A stretch of DNA of 13,878 bases. Origin: Burkholderiales bacterium. GTDB lineage: Bacteria > Pseudomonadota > Gammaproteobacteria > Burkholderiales > Burkholderiaceae_C. The stretch is from positions 1 to 13,878 of the forward strand of contig CANFYD010000040.1 of assembly GCA_947450745.1 (NCBI GenBank). The letters run 5' to 3'. The notes under the pieces are model-generated. The model saw nothing but the letters and a program-made list of their open reading frames with translations. It was not told the origin of the DNA and ran no database searches. Positions 1-7,325 of this stretch are shown here, piece after piece (the stretch's first letter is position 1; each line of letters starts with the position of its first letter). The position numbers and the translations under genes were made by a program.

Positions 1-1147
1 CGCTGTCCGCCACCAGCAGCTCGATGCGGCCATGGCGTCGGCGCGCCCGCAGCAGCACGCCGCCCTGCTCGGTGTAGCGCAGCGCATTGGAGAGCAGATT
101 GCGCAACACCCGCTCCAGCAGAGCCGGGTCGCTGCGCACCGCAAGCCGGGCCGGCTCGAGCGGCAGATCGCAAACAAAGCGCAGCTCCTTGGCCTGCGCT
201 TGCAGGCCGTGCTCGGCCGCCATGCGGGTCAGCAGCGGGCGCAGATCGACCGTCTGCCACTGCGGTTGCAGCTGCTCGGCGTCGAGCTTGGAAATGTCCA
301 GCAAGGCATTGAACATCGCACCCATGGCGTCGACGGCGCTGCTGACATGCTGCAAGATCTGCTCCGCCTTCGCCTTGCTGGGGTTTTGCTTGAGGGCGCC
401 CACAAACAGCGACAGCGCATGCACAGGCTGGCGCAAATCGTGGCTGGCAGCGGCCAGGAAACGGCTGCGCGACTGGCTCAGCTTGACGGCCAGGTCCTTC
501 TCCAGCCGCAGGCTCTCGCTCAAGCGTGCGAGCTGATGGGTTTGGCGCAGCGAGTCCCACAGCAGCCGCTGCAGGGAAGCGGCAAAGTGAAAGCTCATCG
601 TTGCCCCCAGCAGCAGCACGGCCAGAATGGCCCAGCCGTCAATCGCGCCATGCAGCAGTACCGCCAGCACCAAGCCCAGCAAGGCCGGGCCCACGATGGC
701 GACATAGGCCGGCAAATAGGCATGCAGAGAATGCAGCGCAGTGGCGCTGATGCCTATCATCCAGGCCCACAACAACAAGCGCTGAGCCTCGCTGCCGCCG
801 GGCCAGAAGATCTGCACCGCCAGCAACCACAGCAAGCCGTTGATCGCCGAGGTGCGCGTCACCCGGAGCAGCCAGAGCGGCGCATTGGTGACCGTCAGCG
901 GGCTGCGCAACCAGCGCAGGCCCAGCCACAGATGAAAGGCCAGGTTGACGAACTGCAGGCCCAACCAGCAAGCCGTCCAACCCGGCGGCGCGGCCTTGTG
1001 CAGGCTGGCGGCCACCAGCAGCGCCAGCACAAAGTTGCCCACGGTCAGGCTCAGATCATTGCTGCGCAGGCGCTGCGCCACGTCCATTCGAACCAAGGCT
1101 TGCAGCCGCGTCTCGTCATCGCTCGGTAGGGTGGTGTTTGTGGGCAT
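1..1147 (-). CDS. Membrane-bound sensor histidine kinase, C-terminus cut by window edge
   Basis: The visible 382 residues form the N-terminal part of a two-component sensor kinase. After a short polar start there are about five or six hydrophobic segments (roughly residues 33-205), with no large extracytoplasmic domain. A short helical linker leads to the dimerisation and phosphoacceptor box, FLAAASHDLRQPVHAL, with the predicted phosphorylated His at about residue 236. The N-box of the ATPase domain (RNLLSNALRY, Asn 350 and 354) follows, and the frame is still open at base 1. The G boxes lie outside the window. Kinases with this H-box in Burkholderiales often carry a C-terminal receiver domain, but that cannot be seen here. 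The start at 1147 is the first ATG that gives a sensible N-terminus, and the gene is divergent from the chloride transporter. The signal sensed is unknown. The long plus-strand frame opposite it is a shadow. Confidence 0.9.
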   Translation of the reverse strand, partial: MPTNTTLPSDDETRLQALVRMDVAQRLRSNDLSLTVGNFVLALLVAASLHKAAPPGWTACWLGLQFVNLAFHLWLGLRWLRSPLTVTNAPLWLLRVTRTSAINGLLWLLAVQIFWPGGSEAQRLLLWAWMIGISATALHSLHAYLPAYVAIVGPALLGLVLAVLLHGAIDGWAILAVLLLGATMSFHFAASLQRLLWDSLRQTHQLARLSESLRLEKDLAVKLSQSRSRFLAAASHDLRQPVHALSLFVGALKQNPSKAKAEQILQHVSSAVDAMGAMFNALLDISKLDAEQLQPQWQTVDLRPLLTRMAAEHGLQAQAKELRFVCDLPLEPARLAVRSDPALLERVLRNLLSNALRYTEQGGVLLRARRRHGRIELLVADS

Positions 1148-1329
1148 GGGCTCGGCGCGGATTGTGCACGCTCAGCCCGAAAAGCGCGACAGCCGTGAAG
1201 GAGCCTGTAGCAAGCCGTGGGAGGGCGCGGTGCGGCCCAGCAGCGGCGCTGTTTTGTCCGCAGGTATGCTCAATGGCTTTGCGGCGATGGCGGTGTGCCA
1301 ACGCCAGCCGTCATAGCCGCCGAGCTCGC
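1148..1329. other. Divergent intergenic region, kinase / chloride transporter
   Basis: These 182 bases separate two divergent genes and must contain both promoters unless the transporter starts further upstream. I see no convincing -35/-10 pair, terminator or strong inverted repeat. The transporter frame stays open through the region (in-frame ATGs at 1138 and 1273), so part of it could be coding, but the translated residues are Arg/Cys-rich and unlike a CLC N-terminus. Confidence 0.5.
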
Positions 1330-2778
1330 ATGCCACCATCCGCTGATCCCTCCTCCTTGCCGCAACGCGTGTGGGCCGCGCTGCGGCAGCGCAGTGCAGC
1401 GCTGCTGCGCGGAGGGCGCAATGCCGCCAACGACATCGCCCCCGACTTTTGGCTCAACTTGCGCAACGAACTGCTCACCGGCCGTCAATGGCTGGACCGT
1501 GCGGTGGTGCTGACCTATGCCGTGATCACCGGGCTGGTCGTGGTCGGCTTCACCATGCTGTCGGAGCTGGCCAGCGAGGGCTTTGCTCACGTGCGTGGCA
1601 TCAGCACCTGGGGTCCGGCCCTGACCTTGCTCTGGACGCCGGCACTCACGGTGGCGCTGCTCTGGTGGACCCGCCGCTTTGCGCCGGCGGCGGCGGGCTC
1701 GGGCATACCGCAGGTGATCCTCGCCCTTGACGACGACCTGCCCAAGTCGCAACGCGCTTGGCTGGTGTCGCTGCCGCTGGTCTTCCACAAGGCCGGGCTG
1801 GTCATCGGCGGGCAGTTGGCCGGTTTGTCGATCGGCCGTGAAGGACCGACGGTGCAGATGGGCGCGGGCGTCATGGACCATGCCAAGCGCTGGCTGTCCA
1901 AGCACACCACCATCGACGCGCACGACCTGATGGTGGCCGGTGCCGCAGCCGGCATTGCCGCCACCTTCAACACCCCGCTGGGCGGCATCATCTTTGCGCT
2001 GGAAAAGCTGTCGCGGCGACGCAGCACCTCGTACAGCGCCTTGATGATTTCCTGCATCGTGCTGTCGGGTCTGGTGGCGATCTCGGCGTTTGGCAACACC
2101 ACCTACTTTGGCCAGTTGTCGGTGCAATCGCTGGGCCGCGAGCTGTTGCTGCCCGGCATGGTGGTGACCGTGGTGTGCGGCTTGGCCGGCGGGCTGTTCG
2201 CGCGGCTGATCGTCGATTCACTCAGTGCGCTGCCTGATCGTTTCAGCAGTTGGCGGCGCAGCCACCCTTACCACTTCGGTGCTGCCTGCGCGTTTGCTGT
2301 GGCGGTGATCGGCGTTGTCACCGGCGGTGCCACAGCCGGTGCCGGCTACGCGCCCACCCGAGCGCTGCTGGAAGGCCACGGCGAACTGCCCGGGGTCTAC
2401 ACGCTGCTGAAGTTCTGCGCCACCTGGCTGTCGACGTGGTCGGGCGTGCCGGGCGGCATGTTCGCGCCCTCGCTGTCCATCGGCGCGGGCATCGGCCACG
2501 ACGTCGCACTGGCCGCCGGCCTGTCACGCGAAGCGGCGATTCCGCTGATCGCGCTCGGCATGGTGGGCTTTCTTGCGGCCAGCACCCAAGCACCGATCAC
2601 CGCCTTCATCATCGTGATGGAAATGGTGTCGGGTCACGCCATGGTGCTGAGCCTGATGGCCTGCTCGATGCTCGCCAGCGGCGTCGGGCGGCTGGTGAGC
2701 AAACCGATGTACACCGAACTGGCGGCTCGGCTGAAGCTGCCGCCAGCCGTGCCGGAGCCGGTGCAGGGAACACGCTGA
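1330..2778 (+). CDS. CLC-family chloride channel or Cl-/H+ antiporter
   Basis: This is a 482-residue inner-membrane CLC protein without C-terminal CBS domains. The signature elements are present in order: GSGIP with the chloride-coordinating Ser at about residue 124; GREGP with the external gating Glu at 171; the helix FNTPLGGIIFALEKL; GGMFAP at 375-380; and the C-terminal KPMY with the chloride-coordinating Tyr at 461. Spacing from the gating Glu to the internal proton site matches E. coli ClcA exactly (55 residues), and at that site this protein has Lys 226 instead of Glu. Transport mode, channel or exchanger, is therefore uncertain. The start at 1330 was chosen because the protein then begins like the family; ATGs at 1273 and 1138 are in frame, and none has a strong ribosome binding site. 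It converges with the toxin gene downstream. Confidence 0.93.
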   Translation: MPPSADPSSLPQRVWAALRQRSAALLRGGRNAANDIAPDFWLNLRNELLTGRQWLDRAVVLTYAVITGLVVVGFTMLSELASEGFAHVRGISTWGPALTLLWTPALTVALLWWTRRFAPAAAGSGIPQVILALDDDLPKSQRAWLVSLPLVFHKAGLVIGGQLAGLSIGREGPTVQMGAGVMDHAKRWLSKHTTIDAHDLMVAGAAAGIAATFNTPLGGIIFALEKLSRRRSTSYSALMISCIVLSGLVAISAFGNTTYFGQLSVQSLGRELLLPGMVVTVVCGLAGGLFARLIVDSLSALPDRFSSWRRSHPYHFGAACAFAVAVIGVVTGGATAGAGYAPTRALLEGHGELPGVYTLLKFCATWLSTWSGVPGGMFAPSLSIGAGIGHDVALAAGLSREAAIPLIALGMVGFLAASTQAPITAFIIVMEMVSGHAMVLSLMACSMLASGVGRLVSKPMYTELAARLKLPPAVPEPVQGTR

Positions 2779-2983
2779 GCGAGCACCCATTGGGTGAAGG
2801 TGGCCGGACAGAGAAATCTCAATAGACATGCGGCCTCCGAAGCGGTAGGCAGCGGTCAACTGCTGAATCTAGGATTATTCTGACCGGCAACTTCGGGCAC
2901 ATGGCTGCCGGCCAGAGCGCCCCTTGACACCGCCGCCTGACCATCCCCTTCAGAGTTGATGCCTTGATGCCTTGCAGCCCGGC
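2779..2983. other. Convergent intergenic region
   Basis: These 205 bases lie between the ends of the CLC gene and the toxin gene. They contain a short hairpin, CACCC-ATT-GGGTG at 2784-2796, just after the CLC stop, without a T-run, and two tandem copies of TTGATGCC at 2956-2971. Neither is a convincing terminator. No coding potential was recognised. Confidence 0.4.
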
Positions 2984-3340
2984 TCAGGCACCGAGCAGCC
3001 GGCGAGCCAGCAAGGCCTGCATGTCGCGACGGCTGTCGGCGATCAGGTGGATGAAGACCTGAGTGCCGCTTGCGGGATAAGTCTCGCGGTAGATCACACG
3101 ATACGGTTTGAACGATGTTTGCCGGAATTCCCGCATTCCGAGCGCCAACAGTTCGGGCGGGTAGCTGCCGCGCTCCGGGAAGTGCGCCAGGCTGTCGATC
3201 ACCGGCGTCAACTGATCCAGCAAGCGGTCGGCGTTGGCGATGCAGTCGTGGCCCGCGATGTAGTTGTGGATGGCGGCCAGATCGCGCTCGGCACCAGCGG
3301 TGAACAAGACCTCGAAGGTCTGCCCGGTCGCGTCAGACAT
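2984..3340 (-). CDS. ParE/RelE-superfamily toxin
   Basis: The 118-residue product matches the RelE/ParE toxin fold. It opens with the typical strand and helix FTAGAERDLAAIHNYI (residues 13-28), followed by a long second helix, the FPERG turn (54-58), the strand PYRVIYRE (79-86), and the ending VFIHLIADSRRDMQALLARRL. The central and C-terminal motifs suggest ParE more than ribosome-dependent RelE. ParE toxins inhibit DNA gyrase, but the target here is inferred, not shown. Its ATG lies inside the last codons of the antitoxin gene, in the 8-base overlap ATGTCTGA (3333-3340), which implies translational coupling with antitoxin first. The protein is intact, with no frameshift. At 118 residues it is slightly longer than usual because of a roughly 10-residue N-terminal extension. 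Confidence 0.85.
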   Translation of the reverse strand: MSDATGQTFEVLFTAGAERDLAAIHNYIAGHDCIANADRLLDQLTPVIDSLAHFPERGSYPPELLALGMREFRQTSFKPYRVIYRETYPASGTQVFIHLIADSRRDMQALLARRLLGA

Positions 3341-3608
3341 CGGCGCGCTTGGCTCGCAAGCGGGCCAGCACCTCGGCGGCCGGTTTGACTTGGCCTGTTG
3401 CGATCTCCTGGCTGCCCAGCGCCAGGATTTTCAGCAAGGCCAAGGTTTCCTGGGTTTCCTCGTAAGAGGCCACGTCCTGCAGCACGGCGCGGGCTTCACC
3501 GTTCTGCGTGATCACCAGCGGCTCGCGCTGCTCGGTCAAACGGGTCAACACTTCGGCCGCATTCGCCTTCAGATAACTGATGGGCTTGACTTGAGCGGAG
3601 TAACGCAT
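3333..3608 (-). CDS. Phd/YefM-family antitoxin
   Basis: This 91-residue protein has the Phd/YefM layout. The N-terminal DNA-binding part starts with a short strand and a helix (KPISYLKANAAEVLTRL), then the strand-turn PLVITQNGEARAVLQD that is diagnostic of the family, and SYEETQETLALLKIL. The C-terminal tail (about residues 65-91, rich in Lys, Arg and Ala) is the part expected to wrap the toxin. It would neutralise the ParE-like protein encoded immediately downstream with an 8-base overlap, and repress its own operon. The start at 3608 is the only ATG giving a complete domain. The inverted repeat 24 bases upstream is a plausible operator. The gene follows the SMC ATPase gene on the same strand after 93 bases. 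Confidence 0.88.
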   Translation of the reverse strand: MRYSAQVKPISYLKANAAEVLTRLTEQREPLVITQNGEARAVLQDVASYEETQETLALLKILALGSQEIATGQVKPAAEVLARLRAKRADV

Positions 3609-3632
3609 GGTGGCACTTTCAACAACAAAGAG

Positions 3633-3657
3633 GACTGAATATAGTCTTTATTCAGTC
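3633..3657 (-). promoter_or_regulatory. Inverted repeat, candidate antitoxin operator
   Basis: Two perfect 9-base arms, GACTGAATA and TATTCAGTC, are separated by 7 bases and sit 24 bases upstream of the antitoxin ATG, in an AT-rich patch that stands out from the GC-rich surroundings. On the minus strand the right half contains TATATT, a possible -10 element, though no good -35 was found. Phd/YefM antitoxins usually bind palindromes overlapping their own promoter, so operator function is a reasonable inference. It could also form a small RNA hairpin, but there is no T-run after it. Confidence 0.6.
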
Positions 3658-3701
3658 TCATTTGCGATTGAAGCCGGCTGACGATCGGCATTGAGCCCCC
3701 T

Positions 3702-6545
3702 TCACGCGTAATCCGACTTCAGCGCCCTTCTGGCCAGCACGGCAATCGGCGGGGCCCAGCGGGCGCCGCGGGCTTTCTTGCTGGTGACCAGGGTGATTTC
3801 GGACGGCTCGAAGACTTCGACGTTGTGGGTAATCGGGGTGGTCAGCAGGTATTGGGCCCGGGTCGAGCGCAGGAAATGGCCAACCAACTGGATGTTGCGC
3901 ACATCCAAGTGGGCAAACGGTTCGTCGATGAAGACAAAGCCGCCGGCGCTTTCGTCGTCCTTCATCAGCCCCACCAGCAGGATCAAGCTCTTCAGCACTT
4001 GTTGGCCGCCCGAGGCTTCGCCGTCGTTCATGCCCACCTCGCCCTTGCCGTCGAAGTTGAAGCGCACTTGCAGGCCGGCTTGCGCCAGCACGGTGTCGTC
4101 GTTCTCCAGATGCGGCAGTTCGGCCAGGGCGATCACGCCGGCCAACTCGCCCAGCTCCTGCACATTCTTTTTGTAGCGCCGCACGGTGGCGCGCAACACG
4201 TCGATGTAGCGGTCGCGTGCGTTGAAGGCGGCGATGCGCGCCATCTCGTTGCTGGCGCGACGGTCCTCCAACTGAGTGCTTTGCTCCAGCACGGCGACGC
4301 TCATGCGGGCGTGGCGTTCGGTCACCTGCGGGTCGGTTTCCCAGGTGCCGGCAGTCAGGCCGGTGTCCAGCTCCTGCTGCACATGGCGGGCGGCGATTTC
4401 GGCCTGCTTGGCGTTCTCGAACTCGTCCCGCAAACCTTGCAAGCGGGCCGGCTGCACCCAAGCCGTGGGGAAGCGTCCGCGCAGCAGCGCCGACTCGCGC
4501 GCCTGCGCGGCCAACTCGCTGCGCCGCGTGCCGTGCTCGCGCTGCAAGCGACTCAGCTGTTCCTCGGCCGCCTTCAGACCTTGCTGTGCGGCCTCGTAAT
4601 CGCGCTCGCTGCGGGTTTGCAGGGTCAGCGCACGGTCATGCTCGGCGTCCAGCGCCGTCATGCGGCTGGCCGCCTCGACACGAGCTTGGCGCAGCGCCGG
4701 CAGCCGCGCCCGGCAGGCTGCAAATTCGTCCGCCCGCGTGCCCAGTTCTTGCGCGGCCTTGTGGCCCTGGGCGGCGCGCTGCGCATCCTTCAATTGCCGC
4801 TCGACGTCGGCTTGCTCCTTGGCCAGCCGCGTCAGTTCGGTGTCGTAGCGCGTCAGCTCGGCCTCCAGGGCCTTGCGGCGTGACAGCAGCGCCGACGCGC
4901 CGAATTGGTAGTCGCGCGGCTCGACCCAGAGGCTGCGGCCGCCGCGACCGTCGCGGTAATAGGCTTCCGGCGTGATCCATTCGCCGCCGGACTTTCTGGC
5001 AAATTCGGCCCCCGCTTCGGTGTCTTTGACGCGGCGGATACCGGCCAACTGGCGCAGCAACCAGGCCGGCACTTGGCCGTTGATCTTCAGCACGGCCAGC
5101 ATCGAATCCTGCGGCAGGCTGGCGGGCATCGCCTCACCCTCGGCCACCAGGTAATGCCGGTAACGCTCGCGCGAGGCCAGCGCAAACGCATGCGCCTCGT
5201 CACCGGCGCGGCCCAACATCACGACCCAGCGCGACGGCCGCAGCAGCCCTTCGGCGGCCGCGCGCCAGGCCTCGTCGGCAATGTCGATGCAGTCCGCCAG
5301 CACTTGGTGGGCAATGCCGGCGTCATCGAGCGCGCGGCGAAAGCGCGTCACCTCCAGCGGCGGCGGCGGCAGGCGCTGGCCGGCCAGGCCTTCCAGCGCG
5401 GTCTGCGCCTTTTTGCTCTGGTCGTTGGCGCGGGTGAAGTTCTCGCGCAACCCATGCTGACGGCCGCTCAGGTCCTCGACCCGGCGCACCAGCTCCTGCG
5501 CGTCGGACTCCACAGCGGCCAGCGCCGTCAGTTCCTGCTCGCGCTTGGCCATCAGCTCCAGCGGCCGCTCGGCCTCGCGGGCGGCATCGAAGGCGCTGCG
5601 GTTCTGGCGGCGCTCGCCCTCCAGCTCGGTCAGCCGCTGCTTGGCCTGCTGGGAGGCGTCGAACAGGCTCAGCAGCTCGGCGCGCCGGCTCACTTGGGCG
5701 CGCTGATCGGCGCTGGCAAAGAGGCGCTGGCGGTGCAGCTCGCGCAGGCCTTGGGTGCAGCGCAGGCGCGCCTCGCTCCACTGCAGCACCGGCAGCACTT
5801 CGGTGGCCAGGCGCTCGCGCTCGCGCAGGCGCAGCCGATATTGCTGGTAACTGGTGACTCGGTTGGCCAGGTCGGACAACTGAGCCTGCGTGTGCGACAG
5901 CTCCAGCGTGGCCTGCTCCACTTCCTTCAGCAAATGCTGCTGATGGCTGCGGGCTTGTTCGTAGCGGTCCAGCACCTCCTGGTCGCCAAAGACTTCGAAC
6001 ACCAGCCGCAGCAGCTCGCGCGGGCTCAGCTCGCACAAGCGGTCGGTCTGCCCTTGCTCCAGCGCCAGCACGCGGCCGATGGCGCGCGTCAGGCCGGCGG
6101 CTTCCAGGCGGCGACGCCAGGCCTCGATGCCCATCCAGTCCTTCTCGCCATGCGCACTCAACTGCTCGATCGTCTGCGCGTCGTCCACCAGCAGGTAGTG
6201 GCGCTTCCAGTCGCCGCCGTGGCGCTCGATGCGGCAGGCCAGCGTGACCTGGTCCGAATAGATCAGCGAGCTGCCGAACGGGCGCGAGCTGTTTTGGCGG
6301 CCGCGTGGCCGGTTGTCCACCACCGCACGCAACCAGGCGGTTTCGGCGTTGGCATGGCGGGCATAGGTTTTGTAGGTGCGTCCGCCCGAGCATTCCAGGC
6401 CCAGCAGCGTGCGCATCGCGTCGAGCAAGGTGGTCTTGCCCGAGCCGTTCGGGCCGGCGATGGTGATGATGGCGCCGTCCAGCGGCATGGTGACGCGCTG
6501 GATGTAATCCCAATGCAGCAGTTCAAGCGATTGCAGATGGAACAT
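3702..6545 (-). CDS. Compact SMC-type ATPase (MksB/JetC-like)
   Basis: The 947-residue protein has the complete SMC plan. The N-terminal head carries Walker A GPNGSGKT (31-38) and the SMC segment QGQTDRLCELSPRELL...VFEVFGD (about 165-188). A first coiled coil runs from about 195 to 390. A hinge-like globular domain (about 395-555) ends in a Gly-rich turn and ALLSRRKALEAEL. A second coil covers about 555-800. The C-terminal head has signature SGGQ (845-848, preceded by Ala instead of Leu), Walker B FVFIDE (870-875) and D-loop HLD. It is far shorter than MukB (about 1,500 residues), and its hinge looks SMC-like. It would bind and hydrolyse ATP to drive DNA loop extrusion or entrapment with the two upstream products. 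It starts 3 bases after the upstream stop. Role, chromosome organisation versus anti-plasmid defence, is unresolved. Confidence 0.88.
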   Translation of the reverse strand: MFHLQSLELLHWDYIQRVTMPLDGAIITIAGPNGSGKTTLLDAMRTLLGLECSGGRTYKTYARHANAETAWLRAVVDNRPRGRQNSSRPFGSSLIYSDQVTLACRIERHGGDWKRHYLLVDDAQTIEQLSAHGEKDWMGIEAWRRRLEAAGLTRAIGRVLALEQGQTDRLCELSPRELLRLVFEVFGDQEVLDRYEQARSHQQHLLKEVEQATLELSHTQAQLSDLANRVTSYQQYRLRLRERERLATEVLPVLQWSEARLRCTQGLRELHRQRLFASADQRAQVSRRAELLSLFDASQQAKQRLTELEGERRQNRSAFDAAREAERPLELMAKREQELTALAAVESDAQELVRRVEDLSGRQHGLRENFTRANDQSKKAQTALEGLAGQRLPPPPLEVTRFRRALDDAGIAHQVLADCIDIADEAWRAAAEGLLRPSRWVVMLGRAGDEAHAFALASRERYRHYLVAEGEAMPASLPQDSMLAVLKINGQVPAWLLRQLAGIRRVKDTEAGAEFARKSGGEWITPEAYYRDGRGGRSLWVEPRDYQFGASALLSRRKALEAELTRYDTELTRLAKEQADVERQLKDAQRAAQGHKAAQELGTRADEFAACRARLPALRQARVEAASRMTALDAEHDRALTLQTRSERDYEAAQQGLKAAEEQLSRLQREHGTRRSELAAQARESALLRGRFPTAWVQPARLQGLRDEFENAKQAEIAARHVQQELDTGLTAGTWETDPQVTERHARMSVAVLEQSTQLEDRRASNEMARIAAFNARDRYIDVLRATVRRYKKNVQELGELAGVIALAELPHLENDDTVLAQAGLQVRFNFDGKGEVGMNDGEASGGQQVLKSLILLVGLMKDDESAGGFVFIDEPFAHLDVRNIQLVGHFLRSTRAQYLLTTPITHNVEVFEPSEITLVTSKKARGARWAPPIAVLARRALKSDYA

Positions 6546-6548
6546 GGT

Positions 6549-7325
6549 TCAGGGCTCGCTGTTCGGGTGGGTGGCGTCGATTGAAACTGCTTCTGCGGTC
6601 GACACCAGCATTTCAATCGGCTCAGCCAGCTCAGGCTGGCGCGCGCGGGCGATCACGTCATGCAGCAGCGGCGCGGCGGCGCTGTCGGTGCTGCGCAGCA
6701 ACACATCGGCCAGCGCGCCGTCCAGGATGCGCGGTGCCAGCGTGTCGTAGTCCAGCAGCAGGTCGAGCAGCGGGCCTTCGGCAATGTCCTCGCCGCGCCG
6801 GATGATGAAGCCGTTGCGCTCCAGCAGCTTCAGGTTGGAGTCGAGCCGCATCTTCTTGCCCAACTGGTTGCCAAAGTCGGCCAGCAAGCTGCGGTAAGAC
6901 AGCGTGCCGCTGGCGCTGGCGGCGCTGGGCACCGGTTTGTCGGTGGCGAACATCTCGTTTTGGCCGGCCGCGTCCTTCGCGTCGGCGCGGGCCACTTGGC
7001 GCTGGCGTTTGGGCAGCACGATCAGCGACCACACCACGATCAGCAGCGCCACGCCGTCGCGCGGCAGGTCGAGGTTGTTGTTGGCCGCCAAACCGGTCTC
7101 GCCGAACACCGCCGCTTCGGCCGGGCGCAGCATGGCCAGGCTGATGTGGTCGGCATACAGGTTGTCGATCACCCGCAGGCCCACGGCGGCCAGGCGCTGG
7201 CCCAAAGCCGTCCACACTTCGGTGTCGATCAGCGCCCGCCGCACCAGCGGGTGGCTGCGCGGCAACCAGCGGCGCGCCAGCAATTGCGCCGCCAAAGAGG
7301 CGGCGTCGTCCAGAGCTGCGCTCAT
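6549..7325 (-). CDS. MksE/JetB-like SMC accessory (KITE-type) subunit
   Basis: The 258-residue product lies between a kleisin-like gene and an SMC ATPase gene, which is the position of MksE/JetB. The N-terminal half is helical. A strongly hydrophobic helix follows a charged turn, NLDLPRDGVALLIVVWSLIVLPKRQRQ (about residues 84-110), a pattern I associate with MksE/DUF4194-type proteins. A low-complexity linker (112-142) leads to a second winged-helix-like block, LLADFGNQLGKKMRLDSNLKLLERNGFI (147-174), ending in acidic and hydrophobic helices. It probably binds the kleisin as a dimer and touches DNA. The start at 7325 overlaps the upstream stop as ATGA, and a good ribosome binding site precedes it, so longer in-frame starts at 7439 and 7385 are unlikely. 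The family assignment rests on context plus motif style and is not certain. Confidence 0.72.
   Translation of the reverse strand: MSAALDDAASLAAQLLARRWLPRSHPLVRRALIDTEVWTALGQRLAAVGLRVIDNLYADHISLAMLRPAEAAVFGETGLAANNNLDLPRDGVALLIVVWSLIVLPKRQRQVARADAKDAAGQNEMFATDKPVPSAASASGTLSYRSLLADFGNQLGKKMRLDSNLKLLERNGFIIRRGEDIAEGPLLDLLLDYDTLAPRILDGALADVLLRSTDSAAAPLLHDVIARARQPELAEPIEMLVSTAEAVSIDATHPNSEP

Noticed and set aside
32..1129. Plus-strand open frame of 365 codons at the left edge.
   Set aside because: It is the antisense shadow of the histidine kinase, whose H-box and N-box read cleanly on the minus strand.
2784..2796. Hairpin CACCC-ATT-GGGTG after the CLC gene as a rho-independent terminator.
   Set aside because: Five-base stem and no T-run; too weak to call.
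2956..2971. Two tandem TTGATGCC units as a target-site duplication or attachment site.
   Set aside because: The copies are adjacent with nothing between them, and no mobile element is nearby.
4905..6584. Long plus-strand open frame of 559 codons opposite the SMC gene (also 3825-4883).
   Set aside because: Composition (Gln, Ala, Leu and His runs) is that of antisense frames in GC-rich DNA, and the minus-strand gene has clear SMC motifs.
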